In this document: positions 1 through 10,423 of the stretch, one piece after another | How the letters are laid out: every line of letters begins with the position of its first letter | Numbering within the stretch: position 1 is the first letter of the stretch | Source of the DNA: Euglena gracilis | Taxonomy: Eukaryota; Euglenida; Euglenophyceae; Euglenales | DNA: 64,000 nt | Direction of reading: 5' to 3' | Assembly: GCA_039621445.1 (NCBI GenBank) | Contig: CP154956.1 | Location: 16,471,508-16,535,507 of the forward strand | Translations under genes and position numbers: made by a program | Notes under the pieces: generated by a model | Told to the model about the DNA's origin: nothing | Seen by the model: the letters and a program-made list of their open reading frames with translations, nothing else | The model's database searches: none

Positions 1-325
1 CATTCATGCTTGTGCTTACCAACCGGGGGGGGGGGGAGGTGGGGGGGAGGTGGGTGCTATAGGGTGCCTGCCCCTAGCAGGCACACCCCCCCCCCGGGGG
101 GGGGATTGGGGGCCGGGCCGGACCCAGAAAATTTTCATTGAAAATGGCCTTTTCCGGGCCCCCGGCGCCTTCGGCGCCGGGGTCGGAGGGGGGTGCCTGC
201 TAGGGGCAGGCACCCCCCAAAACCCTACCCCCCCCCCCGGGGGGGGTCGGATCGGGTGCTATGGGGTGCCTGCCCCTAGCCCACCCCCCCCCCCCCGTGG
301 GGTAGGCACCCGACTAAGCACAAGC
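1..325. repeat. GC-rich MITE-like inverted-repeat element, copy 1
   Basis: The unit is bounded by inverted ends (CTTGTGCTTA near position 8; its complement TAAGCACAAG near 315-324). It holds nested palindromes such as GTGCCTGCCCCTAGCAGGCAC and long G or C runs. A near-identical copy in the opposite orientation lies at 1786-2103. It encodes no recognisable protein. The inverted ends, compact size and second copy suggest a non-autonomous element, but I could not define a target duplication. Confidence 0.6.
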
Positions 326-327
326 CT

Positions 328-525
328 GCAGGCATTACGAGCATGGCCCTTAGATAATTAATAATAAATAGTTGGATCAAAACGTCAGCCGCTTGGTCTG
401 TTGGGGGGCTACTCCCATTTTCTCTAGAATCACCCGAAGAAAATGTGAAGGCACTTTGATAACGTCTTAAGCTGGGATTTCTCTCCAGGAAATCGTGAAT
501 GGTTTGAACTTTTATTCGCTTCCCC
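328..525 (-). pseudogene. DIRS-like tyrosine recombinase fragment, part 1 (antisense)
   Basis: This stretch aligns by eye with about 62,500-62,700, the recombinase of DIRS copy C. Both contain the blocks around GTCAGCC.CTTGGTC, CTTTGATA and TTTCTCTCCAGGAAATC, in the same orientation. It is a short decayed piece with stops. The next piece of the same gene appears at 1672-1745, so about 1.1 kb of unrelated DNA separates two parts of one copy and about 110 bp of recombinase is missing at the break. Confidence 0.7.
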
Positions 526-1260
526 TCAACCCCCCGCCCCCCCCCCCCGAGTAGGCCCGGGCACCCGCGGATTATTGATGTGACCGGATATCCGGACCCG
601 AGAAGTTAATAGCCTATAGGTGAGGAGAGGGCCCCTAGTTTGTCCAGAGCCCGCACTTTGCCCCCAACTCCCCGCCGGCCCGGAGACCTAGCCCGAGCAA
701 AAAAAAGCTGTGTACCGTTTTTTTCAAAAGAACTTTCAAGGTCATTTTTGGGGTTTAAAAAATCGAAAAATTCAAAGTATCTCAAAAACGCTGGGGAGTT
801 GAGAAAAAATAAGGAGTACCTCATTCCACAACTTTGGGACGCCCTGACTATGCGCGGTTTGGGCCACCTCCCCGCCTGGGCCGAGATACGGCCGTTTTGT
901 GGTTTCGCCATGGGGGGACTCTGCCATTTGGAGCCCAAAACGGGCCAAGAAAACCAGTTTTTGCAAAATATCTCCAAAATGGTGGGGAGTTGAAAAAATG
1001 TCCGGAGACCTAAATTGAAGCCCTTGGAACGCCCTATCTACTGGTATTTTTATTTCCCTGCAACTCCCTGCCGAGCTCGAGTTCTGTCCATTTTCCGCCA
1101 ATTTGGACCATTGTTGTACACTTTTTCCAATGTCCGACTTAGCCGTTTTTGGGCCAAAAAGTCGAAAAAAATCGATTTTTTTTTGCCCAAAAGCATGTTT
1201 TTTTGGCTTCCTGAACCCGGAAAAAGTGCTTTCGAGCCGAAAATTGGAGGTTTTCGCCCC
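526..1260. other. Non-coding insert with diverged internal direct repeats
   Basis: No protein family is recognisable on either strand. Two blocks about 188 bp apart (near 778-860 and 966-1040) share TATCTC.AAAA, GGGGAGTTGA and ACGCCCT.. CTA, so the segment contains an old duplication. Runs such as GTCGAAAAAAATCG recall the spacer repeats at 2190-2270 and 5283-5935. It sits between two fragments of one DIRS recombinase, which suggests insertion. Confidence 0.4.
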
Positions 1261-1400
1261 CCATGATGGCCATCATGGGTCATGATGGCCATCATGGGCC
1301 ATGATGGCCGTCATGACCCATGGTGCGCAACAAAACCCCTGATTGCCATCATGGTCCATGATGGCCATCATGACCCATGATGGCCATCATGACACATGAT
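1261..1400. repeat. Tandem palindromic repeat CATGATGGCCATCATG
   Basis: About six copies of a roughly 19-bp unit are built on the perfect palindrome ATGATGGCCATCAT, with one degenerate interruption near 1320-1345. Each unit can form a short hairpin. No ORF or known site class explains it. Confidence 0.8.
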
Positions 1401-1640
1401 GCGCCGGTCGGGCCACCGGGCCGCCTAGCCGCCAGCCGCCGCGCCGACGGGCCGCCGGCCGGGCCGCGTGGCCGCCGGGCCGCCGGGCTGCCGGGCCGCC
1501 GGCCGGGCTGGGCCGCCGGGCCGCCGGCCCGGGCCGCCGGACCGGCGAGCCGGGCCGGGCCGCTGGACCGCCGGGCCGCCGGCCGGGCAGGGCCGGCGGG
1601 CCGCGCCGCTGGGCCGCTGGCAGGCCGGGCTGGGCCTGGT
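1401..1640. repeat. GC-only low-complexity tract (GGCCGCCGG-type)
   Basis: This is a 240-bp tract of almost only G and C with short iterations of GGGCCGCCGG. Open frames on both strands (Gly/Pro/Ala/Arg-rich) follow from base composition and are not supported as genes. Confidence 0.8.
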
Positions 1641-1671
1641 TGGTCTCCCAAAGAGGTCAGCTCTACGTCAC

Positions 1672-1745
1672 ACCCTGGTCCCTGGAACTTTCATCTTTAT
1701 TATTTGGGGCCACCATGTGGCTGAATCCCAGTAGAGGGTGGCCAG
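1672..1745 (-). pseudogene. DIRS-like tyrosine recombinase fragment, part 2 (antisense)
   Basis: It matches about 62,812-62,885 of DIRS copy C: the block with CTTTCATCTTTATTA, TTGGGGCCACCATGTGG and GAATCCC is shared. In copy C this lies upstream (in coding sense) of the part seen at 328-525. The two fragments are therefore collinear pieces of one antisense copy. Confidence 0.7.
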
Positions 1746-1785
1746 GGATGGATGGGAAGCCTTGAGGGGGGGGGGTCGGACCTAG

Positions 1786-2103
1786 GCTTGTGCTTAGTCG
1801 GGTGCCTACCCCACGGGGGGAGGGGTAGTGGGTGCTAGGGGCAGGCACCCCACAGCACCCGATCCGACCCCCCGTGGGGGGGGGAGGTGTAGGGTTTTGT
1901 GGGGGTGCCTGCCCCTAGCAGGCAACCCCCTCAGACCCCGGCGCCGAAGGCGCCGGGGGCCCGGAAACGGCCTTTTTCAATGATAATTTTCTGGGTCCGG
2001 CCCGGACCCCTATCACCCCCCCGGGGGGGGGTGTGCCTGCTAGAGGCAGGCACCCTATAGCACCCACCCCCCTCCCCCCCCCCCCGGTTGGTAAGCACAA
2101 GCA
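1786..2103. repeat. GC-rich MITE-like element, copy 2 (inverted relative to copy 1)
   Basis: Reverse-complementing this segment reproduces 1-325 almost base for base, including the CTTGTGCTTA ends, the CCCGGCGCCTTCGGCGCC hairpin and the GGGGCAGGCACCCC palindromes. Differences are mainly homopolymer lengths. The two copies form about 320-bp inverted arms around the DIRS fragment. Confidence 0.65.
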
Positions 2104-2280
2104 TGGTCGGACCCCCCCGACACAGAGGGGGGGGGGGGGGGTCGGACCCCCCCTCCTACCTCGAAACTAAGGGGGGGGGGGCGAAAATTTTTCGATTTCC
2201 TGGACGGGCAAAGGGCCGGAAATCGGGTTGAAATCGGTCAAAAATCCCTGTTTTTTCGTTGAAAATCGCTCCAAAAATGC
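2104..2280. other. Homopolymer-rich spacer
   Basis: Long G and C runs (2108-2175) are followed by an A/T- and GAAAATCG-rich stretch resembling the spacer repeats at 5283-5935. I see no gene. Confidence 0.4.
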
Positions 2281-2853
2281 TCATTTTTTGAAAGGGGGTG
2301 GAGTCGCCTGTACGGCGTGTACAAGGTGTGGTGGTGGCACACCCTGTACAGGTTGGGGTTGGGGTTGCTGAGAGATGACATACTGTGGTGTATACAGGAT
2401 GGGAGGTGAGGGACCAAGCATGGCGTAATGCGCCTGCTCCATTGGAGGTGCTGCCCCTGCGTCGCATGCTGTTGCTGTTCCATCGGAACCTGGTGTACCT
2501 GCTGTCCATTGGAACGTGATATGCGTGTTCAGGTTGTGTCGCATATGCAGTTCCCATTGGCACAGGGGCCGCATGAGCGGAAGGTGGCGGTTGCGCCTGA
2601 GAGGGGGGCAGCATTTGTGTCTGAGAGGGGGTGGCATATGTGCCTGAGGGGGATACGGCGTTTGTGCGTGAACCGTCTGAGCGGGGGGGTGGCATTTGTG
2701 CCTTGGGCCGTATAGGCGGCATGAGGGGGTTGATGTACCGCGTATGCGGGCGCCCCTTGGGCTTATGGGGCCGCCGCATAGGCGTGTGGGAGGGGGGTAG
2801 AGAGGGAGAGCATACTGTACGGGGGGCAGGCCGCGCTCACCCGGGTCCTGCAT
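2281..2853 (-). CDS. Pro/Tyr/His-rich ORF downstream of gypsy-1 integrase
   Basis: This 190-codon frame is rich in Pro, Gln, His and Tyr and has no recognised domain. All three minus frames here are Pro-rich and mostly open, so the true frame is uncertain. It lies immediately 3' of a chromodomain integrase (2837-4140) on the same strand and slightly overlaps it. The other chromoviruses here also carry Pro-rich or zinc-knuckle ORFs in that position, so it may be a decayed post-integrase ORF. Low-complexity bias is the main alternative. Confidence 0.35.
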   Translation of the reverse strand: MQDPGERGLPPVQYALPLYPPPTRLCGGPISPRGARIRGTSTPSCRLYGPRHKCHPPAQTVHAQTPYPPQAHMPPPLRHKCCPPLRRNRHLPLMRPLCQWELHMRHNLNTHITFQWTAGTPGSDGTATACDAGAAPPMEQAHYAMLGPSPPILYTPQYVISQQPQPQPVQGVPPPHLVHAVQATPPPFKK

Positions 2854-4140
2854 CCTGGCGAGAGAAAGATAGCTTTATGAGCAGTAGATAAAGAAGAGAT
2901 AAATGAATTGGGGTTGGGAGGGAAACAGAGAGGGGAGGAAAACGCCTAGGCCAATTTCGAAAACCAGTAACAGAGATGGCTATGTTTTTAATTTTATTCC
3001 ACAGCTTCCAGTACTGTTGGGCATAACCGACAAACCTGGAGGCTGGCTCCCAGGTGTCCTCCTCTGGCCCGTAGCTTTCCACCTGACCTTCCAGTAATGC
3101 ACTCCCCAGGCGACTTTGTGATCCAGGATTTTGTGTACCACAAAATCATCCGTTTCGGGTAACTTGGAGCGGAGCTTCAAAATAAAGGAATTGCAGTGCT
3201 TTGCCATTGGGCGGGGAAAGGTGTGGCCTGAAATCGTCCATTTCAACATCCTTGATCCCGTTGGTCATTGCCACCCTGCAGCGTTCGAGAATTGCAGAAG
3301 GTCCGAGCCAGAGGTGGTCTAGCTTGGAAGCTTGCATGCCGATTCGACTATTTTGAACCCACACACAGTCACCAGCACTATAGCCAGGTGATTTGAATTC
3401 TTGCAAAAAAATTCTCTTTTGCGAATGGATATCAGTGATGCGCTTCTGAACAGTAGTTCTGAGAGACTCTACTTCAGAGAACCATGTCTCACAGGCTACG
3501 CTACGTCGAGCTGGTCTCTCTGATGGTATATCACCAATTGCTGGTGGATCTCACCCAAAAACAATTTTGTATGGGGAGTGCGGTAAAACTAAACCCGGTA
3601 GGGTGTTCACATAAAACAGGTACCATGGCAAAACCTGGACCCAGGCTTGGCGCGAATCCGCAAGTGACAGGCGGAGCATATTTGCAACAGCCTTCAGTGC
3701 TGCCTCGGTGCGGCCATTGTCCTTCGGGCCATATATAATGAAAAAATGCTGTTCGATTCCCAGTAAACCGCATAGGGTTGTGAAGAACCGGTAAGAGATC
3801 AAGTGATCTTGATCACTGACAATCTGATTTGGTAAGCCCATTAGGCAAATCTCCTTCTCCATAAACATTTGCACTAAAATTATGCGCGGTGCCCTGCCTT
3901 TTGGCATGGAATGGCTACGATGTAGCCACCCAGCCTGCAGGCGACAACAAAAGCATAATTGTAAATTTTTCCGTCTGATCCTTTGCAAGGTTCTAATTCA
4001 AGAAAATCCATGCAGAGGGACGTAAAAATGTTAGGGGGTACGGGGGAAAAATAAAGCGTACCAGGGGGGGTACCTCTGCGCGGTTTAACCGCTTGACAAA
4101 TTTCGCACCGGTGCGAAATTTGCAAACAGCGCGAATGCAG
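2837..4140 (-). pseudogene. Ty3/gypsy family 1 integrase with chromodomain (broken)
   Basis: Read from 4140 down, the segment shows a C-x2-C zinc-binding end (CEICQAVK), a first catalytic Asp in CMDFLEL, a second in VSDQDHL and the catalytic Glu in GRTEAAL. Next come a GPY-like module (LDHLWLGP, near 3320) and a chromodomain (DDFVVHKILDH, near 3150, then YGPEEDTWEPAS). The chromodomain is split between two frames near 3060, and other frame changes break the integrase. It would insert cDNA, and chromodomains of this class target chromatin. RT and RNase H are absent upstream: the sequence jumps at about 4140 to the 5' part of the same family. Confidence 0.85.
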
Positions 4141-5130
4141 TTATTTCTCTTTCAGATATGCGCGTAATTCGCACTATGTCCGTGAAGCGTGATATGCACG
4201 AGGAGTGTGAAAGGCGCGATAGGCGCATGGGGAGCGCTCTGTGCAAATCCGAAAAGAGAGGATATGCCTTTGCACTGTGGTGCTCGATTCACATCCGCGA
4301 GGTGTGCAGAACTGCCAAGTGTAGTTGTGAGATGGGAAAAATTTCCAAGAGTACCGATGGATGTATCACCCATTGTACCCAAGCTATGTACCTTTTGGTT
4401 ATCTATTAAATCCGTACCGACTGTACCACTACCAAGTGTAAGGCGTTGGCTAGGGGAGGAAAAATTACCGGTTGCGGGATCCACTCGGATTAGTTTGGAA
4501 GATTAAACTAGACATCCACAATCAAAATCATGGTAAGCGGAGATTCTCCGACAGTGAGCGCATTGGTAGGAGGGTTGTTTCTTGTTGTGAACGTTTGTGT
4601 GGTTGCCAGTGCATAAGTTGGTGTCGGTTGGGGTAGCTGCTGGGGGGTGTACAGGGCTGTCTGAAGTGGACACACCTGGTGGGCGGCTACTCAACACCAA
4701 AATTTCTTCAGCGAAACGTGCGGGGCTAAGCTATTGGCTTTCCCTACCGCATGTAAAACGAGCGGTAAAAATGCGGTTCGTGAGGGGGCTGCTTTCTCTT
4801 TACCCCTAATGTGGGAAACGGTGTTTTGTTTGTGGAAAACGTTTTGGAAATGCTGGGGGAAGTCGTAAGTGACGTCATGGGGTCAAGTTTGGGGGTGTGG
4901 TGAGTCTGGGGGGTGGGTAGTGCACAAACCGTGAGAAGGACAGTCCACCACCAAGCGGTGTTGCCGTAGGAAAGGAAAACACAGGATGACATCTGACCCG
5001 ACGCATGTAACCAAAAAATGTTGGAATTGTGTGTGTGGGGGTGTGGTGCTTCGGGATAATGGCAAGGACGTCCAAAATGCATCTTAAGTCACCACCGCAC
5101 ATGAGGCTGTTGTCAGCGGTCATATTTTTG
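4141..5130 (-). pseudogene. Ty3/gypsy family 1, 5' (Gag-side) region
   Basis: This is the inverted homologue of 18,112-19,190. Both encode VHPPAAT, a Cys cluster (CAHCRRISAYHDFDCGC) and DPATGNF followed by Thr/Gly/Leu-rich text (VHSLGTMGDT). Because it precedes RT in the plus copy, I infer a Gag-side product, but no standard capsid or knuckle motif is visible. Frames break near 4500 and 4700. At its 3' side the copy joins integrase directly, so protease, RT and RNase H were deleted. Confidence 0.65.
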
Positions 5131-7325
5131 ATGGGATTCTTGGCATGAATCAAGAGGTGGGTAGGTATAAGTCCTTTGCGGACCAAGGTTTTTTCTCCCT
5201 CCCATGGGGGCCCTGGGAGGCCTCCCCAGGGCCCCCCTTGAGGGACGTTTTTTCCCCTTTATTTCTTAAAGGAGACCCCCCTTTGGGCCAAATGGATTGC
5301 CAAGGTCCGAACTGGGGTTTGAACGAGGTCGAAAATCAAAAGTCGAAAAAACGCATTTTTTTTGACGTTTTGGGTGGGCGATGGTCCAGGGATGCGAGGA
5401 ATGCCGATGTCGGCCTGTTCTCGCCGAAAAATCACAAATCTCTTTGGACATTTTCGGGTGTCTTTTCCACTGAATTTGCTGGGACAGTGGAGTATTTTTT
5501 TTTATTTCCTTCCAAAGCCTCCCCCTCCCCACTCCCCCCATTCAATACCCTGGGCCAAGAACATAGTCAGCAAGGTCTCACTCTTTTTAAAAAAGTATCT
5601 GGGCACCACGGAAATGCACAGGCAACCCTCAATGGACACGGTGCTTTCTTTTTCCCGTTAAGGACCGCTCTTTAAGGACCGCCCTGGGCCTCAGGGACAG
5701 CAAACGGCCGATCTGGGGTGCAAATGGGTCGAACATTAAAAGGACGAGAAACACATTTTTTGACGGTTTGGTTGCATGGGCGATGGTCCAAGGAGGCCAG
5801 AAATCGCTGTTTTCCCGACGTAGCTGAAGTTTTGCCAACAAATACGGCCATTTCCCCGGCCATTTTTCCTGTGGGGTTTTCATTGAATGTGCCGGGACGG
5901 GATTTTTTTTTTGCTCAAGGGGTGCCTGGGAATGTATCAACGAACCAGCTTTTTTGCTGTGCCCCTTGTGGGTTTTTTAGAGTTATTTGCATCCTCTTCA
6001 ATTCTGACGTTTTTGAGGGCCTGTGTTTTGTGTGGCAAGCCAGCCTTTGCATTTTCTTTGCTCTTGTAACATTTCTCCCGGCCTTTTGAGGTGGGTTTTA
6101 GCTTCACGAGCGTCGTATGGGTCTGCGGACTCCGCACCAGCTTATCACAGTCCGTATCGGGTCCCCTCCCTGTCAAAGAGCTCCCTACAGTCGACATAAC
6201 CACTTGGGATGTCACAGTTCGTCCACCGCGGCGTTCCTGGACTCAGATTTGTGACGAGCGCCGTGCGGTGGTTTCTCACATGAGTTGCGGTCAATGTCGT
6301 CTGCCTGCCGGAAATGTCTGGACGAAAAATGACCCGAATAAACTGTTTTGATTTCAGAGGAAAGTTTACTGAATAAATTCTGGATGGAACGTCACAATTG
6401 TTTTTTTGTGTCTAACGGATTAGAATGGAACTTTTGAAAAGCAATTGCTTCTTGTTTCTCTCGACGCTCCAGATTCTCCAAACCTACCCTTGATGAAATA
6501 TTTTTTTCAGGATCATTCATTTGTTCATTAACCCAAGTGCTCCTCAGACAGTGCCATGGTGTGGGTAAAACAGAATTTTTTAGGAAAACTCATCAAATGG
6601 AGGTGGGTGGCCTTTTTGTGTTTTGGGGGGACTCTGTCGTTTGGGCTGTGCACAGGTGGGTACCATGGGTTTTGAATGAAGCCTGGTCGTATCCATATTG
6701 ATCGGGGGTTGATGTCAGAAAGTATCTTGTGCTGATGGGGAGTGTGCCATTCTCCCATGTGCTCATCCCACGGAAGAAATATTTTTTATGTTCCCTCCAA
6801 ATGAAATTGTGCACTTTATTTCGTTACCTCTGGAGTAACCCCCCGCCCCCAAATAAACTCCAAAATAAGACCCCCCTCCCCGCTGAAAGTTGCAGGTCGC
6901 CGGAGGGAATTTTTCCTAATGAGGAAAAGAAGGGGGATTCGACACCCTGTTTCGAGTAAAATTTTGGCTTGTGCACAGAAATTTTGAGTTTTGATTTCGC
7001 TTGGACCAAAAGTTCCATGCGGTGCACGAAAAGCGAAGGGCGGGTGCAAAATTGTTGTCGTGCCACCTGTTCCATGACCCTTTGCTTACTTTCCTTGTCA
7101 TTCCAAGCAAAAATTTGGTGCGGTAGCGGGGGACCTGAAATTTTTCTGGGTACCGACCAAAAAGACAAATGGGCAGGAGGGGCAGGTGTGATCAGTTCCT
7201 ACCTTCATCTGTTCATCAGCCCTGAGGTCCGTGCACTCAGACCTCCGGCTCCCCTACTCCATATCGGAGTCGGCACTTTTGGCCTATGGTGGACTTCCTA
7301 GAGTAAATTCCGCGTATCGTGTGAA
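5131..7325. other. Spacer with a diverged ~240-bp direct repeat
   Basis: Two imperfect copies (about 5283-5525 and 5691-5935) share GGTCGAA, GGGCGATGGTCCA, CATTTT and a long T run near their ends. The frames on both strands are short, overlapping and match no family. From 6100 to 7325 I see nothing beyond T-rich stretches. Confidence 0.45.
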
Positions 7326-8893
7326 TCACATTCCTATCTTCGCCAAATCATCCTCGGTTCTCTCATCCCTCTCCCTGCCCGAAGCCAGGTGTTTTTCCTC
7401 TATAGAGGACATTTTGAAACCGACCCGCTGCCTATTAGCAGAACCGCGATTATAATCGTGACGATCATGGCCAGAGCGGGGAGAACGGGAGAGGTGACAC
7501 TTGGATGAGCGTTTGTATTTAGACCCACAAAGAACACGACGGTTTCGCGATTGCGATTGCCTTTTGGTATCTTGGCGACGCGGGGAGCGGGTATCCGCTC
7601 GACCACGCTCGGATTCTGAAGAGGGTGATCCACTTCGCGACCAAGATCGCGAAGAATCGCGATTCGCATCCTGGTTGCGGGTAGGGGGGCCTGCGGACCG
7701 AACTCGCGGTGTGAAACCACGTCCGCTGTTGCGTTGAGGTGAACGGGAACGTGGTCTACCGTCACGTGATAGGTATCCCGACCGCTGCGAATGCACAGAT
7801 CGTGAAGAACGCAAACAGCAGGAAGGGAGGGATCCTCGGGGGCTCTTACTGCGCTTTTGCGCTTTGGGTTTCGGGCATTCGCGAGACATATGTCCCGGTT
7901 GAATACACAAAAAGAACGCTTTGTCCGAAACTTGATCAGAAGAGCGCGAATAGCGCGGTTTTGGATTCCTCTGTAGGGGATTTGGGGTTAGAGCGCGGAT
8001 AGCACGTTTTGGAATCACTCCATGGCAATTTTGGTGAGGTAGTCCGTTGGACTGCATGTACTGAACCGTTGGGTACACTACCGGTGGGGTGGTGGTGATA
8101 CGCCGATTCAATCTGACCCAGAAGTTGTGATCACTTCAATTGCTTGGCAACATAGTTCCATCTCTCATCAAGAGTCAAAATGTGTCCGGCGAGTTCCTCA
8201 CGGTGAATTTTCTTGATGAGTGTTGGGATGTACCGCAGCAATACAGCATCGAATTGGTCTTTGATTTGAATTTACCCTAACTCATCGACTTCGGCTGCCA
8301 ACCCAAGCCACTTGGAGTTCCACAAGTCTATCGACTTCCATTTGCGGTCCGAGGGGGGGGGGTAAATTGCCGCCATTTGTTTTCCAGACTTATTCTGGAA
8401 AACAAAACGGAGCATGATGAAGTATATTTCTCAACCAAGATTCAAAATAAATGCGACCGTGAATGATTAATTGTCTGATGCGTTGTTTTTCTTCCCTTGG
8501 AAGGCAATCAGTAAACTGCATCTTCATTACCCCCGCGTTTCCGTCTTGATTGTTGTTGGTCCCTTCAAATACCAATAATATTCCCAGTCACGGGAAAAAT
8601 GTTTCCGTGTGATGGAGTCACCGTCCCATTGGGGCTTCAGGTTGTTCGCGATCGCGATGGTGCCTTTGAAATCTTTCTGAGAAACCTGTGGGCCTTCGGT
8701 GGTGTTCATGGGGGGGTAGTCCCGAGCGCGAAATCGAACCATGTGTACGTACTCCGATGGTTGCACCAAGTGTGTTTTTCGGGAAATTTAACGAATGCAC
8801 ATGGAACATGTCACCTAGTGTACCACAGGTACCATGTAAATTTGGGAATAAGCGAATCGTAATGCGGTTGCGCAGGTGGGGGTGACGTGTCAC
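7326..8893 (-). pseudogene. Retrotransposon Gag: capsid fragment plus SR-rich nucleocapsid
   Basis: Reading down from about 8770, a capsid-like stretch (WDGDSITRKHFSRDWEYYW, then DCLPREEKQRIRQ and, in another frame near 8290-8150, LDERWNYVAKQL) is followed by a 261-codon frame at 8111-7326. That frame holds FLCIQPGHMSREC, a CCHC zinc knuckle whose first Cys is lost, and then a long Arg/Ser tail (SRSWSRSGS, RGRADTRSP). Gag packages element RNA. The capsid part is split over at least three frames. The protease-RT expected downstream is not found, so this is an orphan Gag remnant. It could belong to one of the gypsy families nearby. Confidence 0.7.
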
Positions 8894-10147
8894 ATGGTTG
8901 CACCGTTGGTGCTACTAAGCGTATTCAGGAGGTATGACCAATAGTGTACGTCCAAAGCTTTCCCTTTTCCCCTTTTTTGTACTTTCTTTAAAAGCCTTCA
9001 CTTTCGCCTTGGTTCGCAACCTACTTATGAATGGGAAAAGTCTTTGGAGTAACAAGAAGTGGTTTTCCCCTTTTGTTCCCAATTCCACAAGAGGCAAAGC
9101 ACAATGAAAAGGCTTCAGATGTTTCATCCGGAGACAAGTCCAACTGTTCTGAGGTTTTTCCCCTCTAACAAATCAAACCTTGAAAATTGTAGACAATGAA
9201 ACAAAGGAATACCACCTGTGGGGGAATGAGAGAAAAGTGCTGACGTGTCCAGGGGCAGATCCCAGAAAGGTCTGCCACGATCTTACCAACTGTGGTTTCC
9301 ACAGTGGTGTGATCGTCACTGAACCCACTCTGCAGATATCCTACAGAGCTGGACGTGCGTGGTACACATCCTCCTCCCAGGGCTTCGCCCGATTTCCTTC
9401 ATGGACCAGGGATTCCCAGGTCCAGTCGGGATGTCTAACGCTTCCACGGTGGGTTTTACTACTCCATTTGGTGTCTCTCCTTTCGGCACAGTGGCATCCA
9501 CCCAAAGCCCAAAAACGGGCAAAAGGTTAGCCGCTTTTTGCGGTTACGTATTAGCCGTTTTGACTTTGTTGGGGTGTAAACAAGCCGACTGTGGGAAACG
9601 GGGCTGGCAGGTTTCCTGTCAAAGTATCCCATGCATCCACTTTGGGTGTGCCAAAGGCAAACGGGGGTTTGGTCAAGCGTATTCGCTGAAAACCCGAGGG
9701 GAGAGGTGTGGAAGGGGGGGGGACTCCTATCCTGGTCATACCCGGATAGGGCTCGTAGGCGGTCACATCCGCACTAGGAAACAAAAGCCTACTTACAGAA
9801 CCGACTGCCGGCGACAGCTTTGCAGGGTGCGAGGAAAGTAGGGAGGAGAGGGGGGGCTGGCTTAGGCCAAAACATAATTTTTGCTGTCTGGCAGCCTTAA
9901 GGGGCCTTAGGGCCAAAAATGGACAAGTTGGCCTATTATTATGGCGTGTGCGCTGTGTGCTGTGCGTCACTTACCGGCTTGCCAGGTTTCCCGGAAGCCG
10001 AGGTCTTCACAGAGCAGCTCCTTCACGACGTGATAAGAGGCGCATACCTTCTGCAGACGGTTTTCGTCCGCACGGCCGATGTTGGAGGGGGGCTCATGGA
10101 TGCTTCTGTCCAGAGTTCGTGACAGACCTGGGTTCATCTCAAGGCTG
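8894..10147. other. Spacer without recognised genes
   Basis: Frames of 70-160 codons exist on both strands (for example about 9180-9530 and 9359-9841 on plus, 9551-9970 on minus) but they overlap one another and show no motif. I see no support for a gene. Confidence 0.4.
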
Positions 10148-10151
10148 TTAA

Positions 10152-10384
10152 ACCCCCCCCCCCTAATAGAAGCACGGGGCCGCTACAAGCGCAGGGTCCA
10201 AATAAAAGCGCACCCCCCGCCGCCGAAGGCGGCGGCCCGCTACAAGCGCACCCCCATTTTGATGGGATTTCTAAAGGAAATCAACAAAAATCGCGCAGGT
10301 AGGGTCCAAATAGAAGCGCACCCCCTGCCACCGGGGGCGGCGGTCCCCTATAAGCGCACCCGTGCTTCTATTAGGGGGGGGGGT
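10152..10384. mobile_element. MITE-like element with TTAA flanks
   Basis: A 233-bp unit is bounded by near-perfect inverted ends (ACCCCCCCCCCTAATAGAAG at left; its complement, with one fewer base in the run, at right) and flanked on both sides by TTAA (10,148-10,151 and 10,385-10,388). Inside are GC hairpins and repeated TCCAAATA.AAGCGCACCCC motifs. A TTAA duplication is typical of piggyBac-type cut-and-paste elements. No transposase is present, so it would be non-autonomous. Confidence 0.7.
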
Positions 10385-10423
10385 TTAAGTGGTTTCCACT
10401 ACCAGTGTATAATGTTCCAGGGG

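Noticed and set aside
1261-1400. CRISPR or telomere-like array
   Set aside because: Units are contiguous palindromes without spacers, and the sequence does not resemble telomeric repeats.
1349-1724. Gly/Pro/Ala-rich ORFs on both strands
   Set aside because: Open only because the tract is pure G and C; no start context or homology.
3484-3738. Plus-strand ORFs opposite the gypsy-1 integrase
   Set aside because: Antisense shadows of a clear integrase on minus.
9180-9970. Overlapping ORFs on both strands
   Set aside because: No motif, no homologue in the window and mutually overlapping; not supportable as genes.
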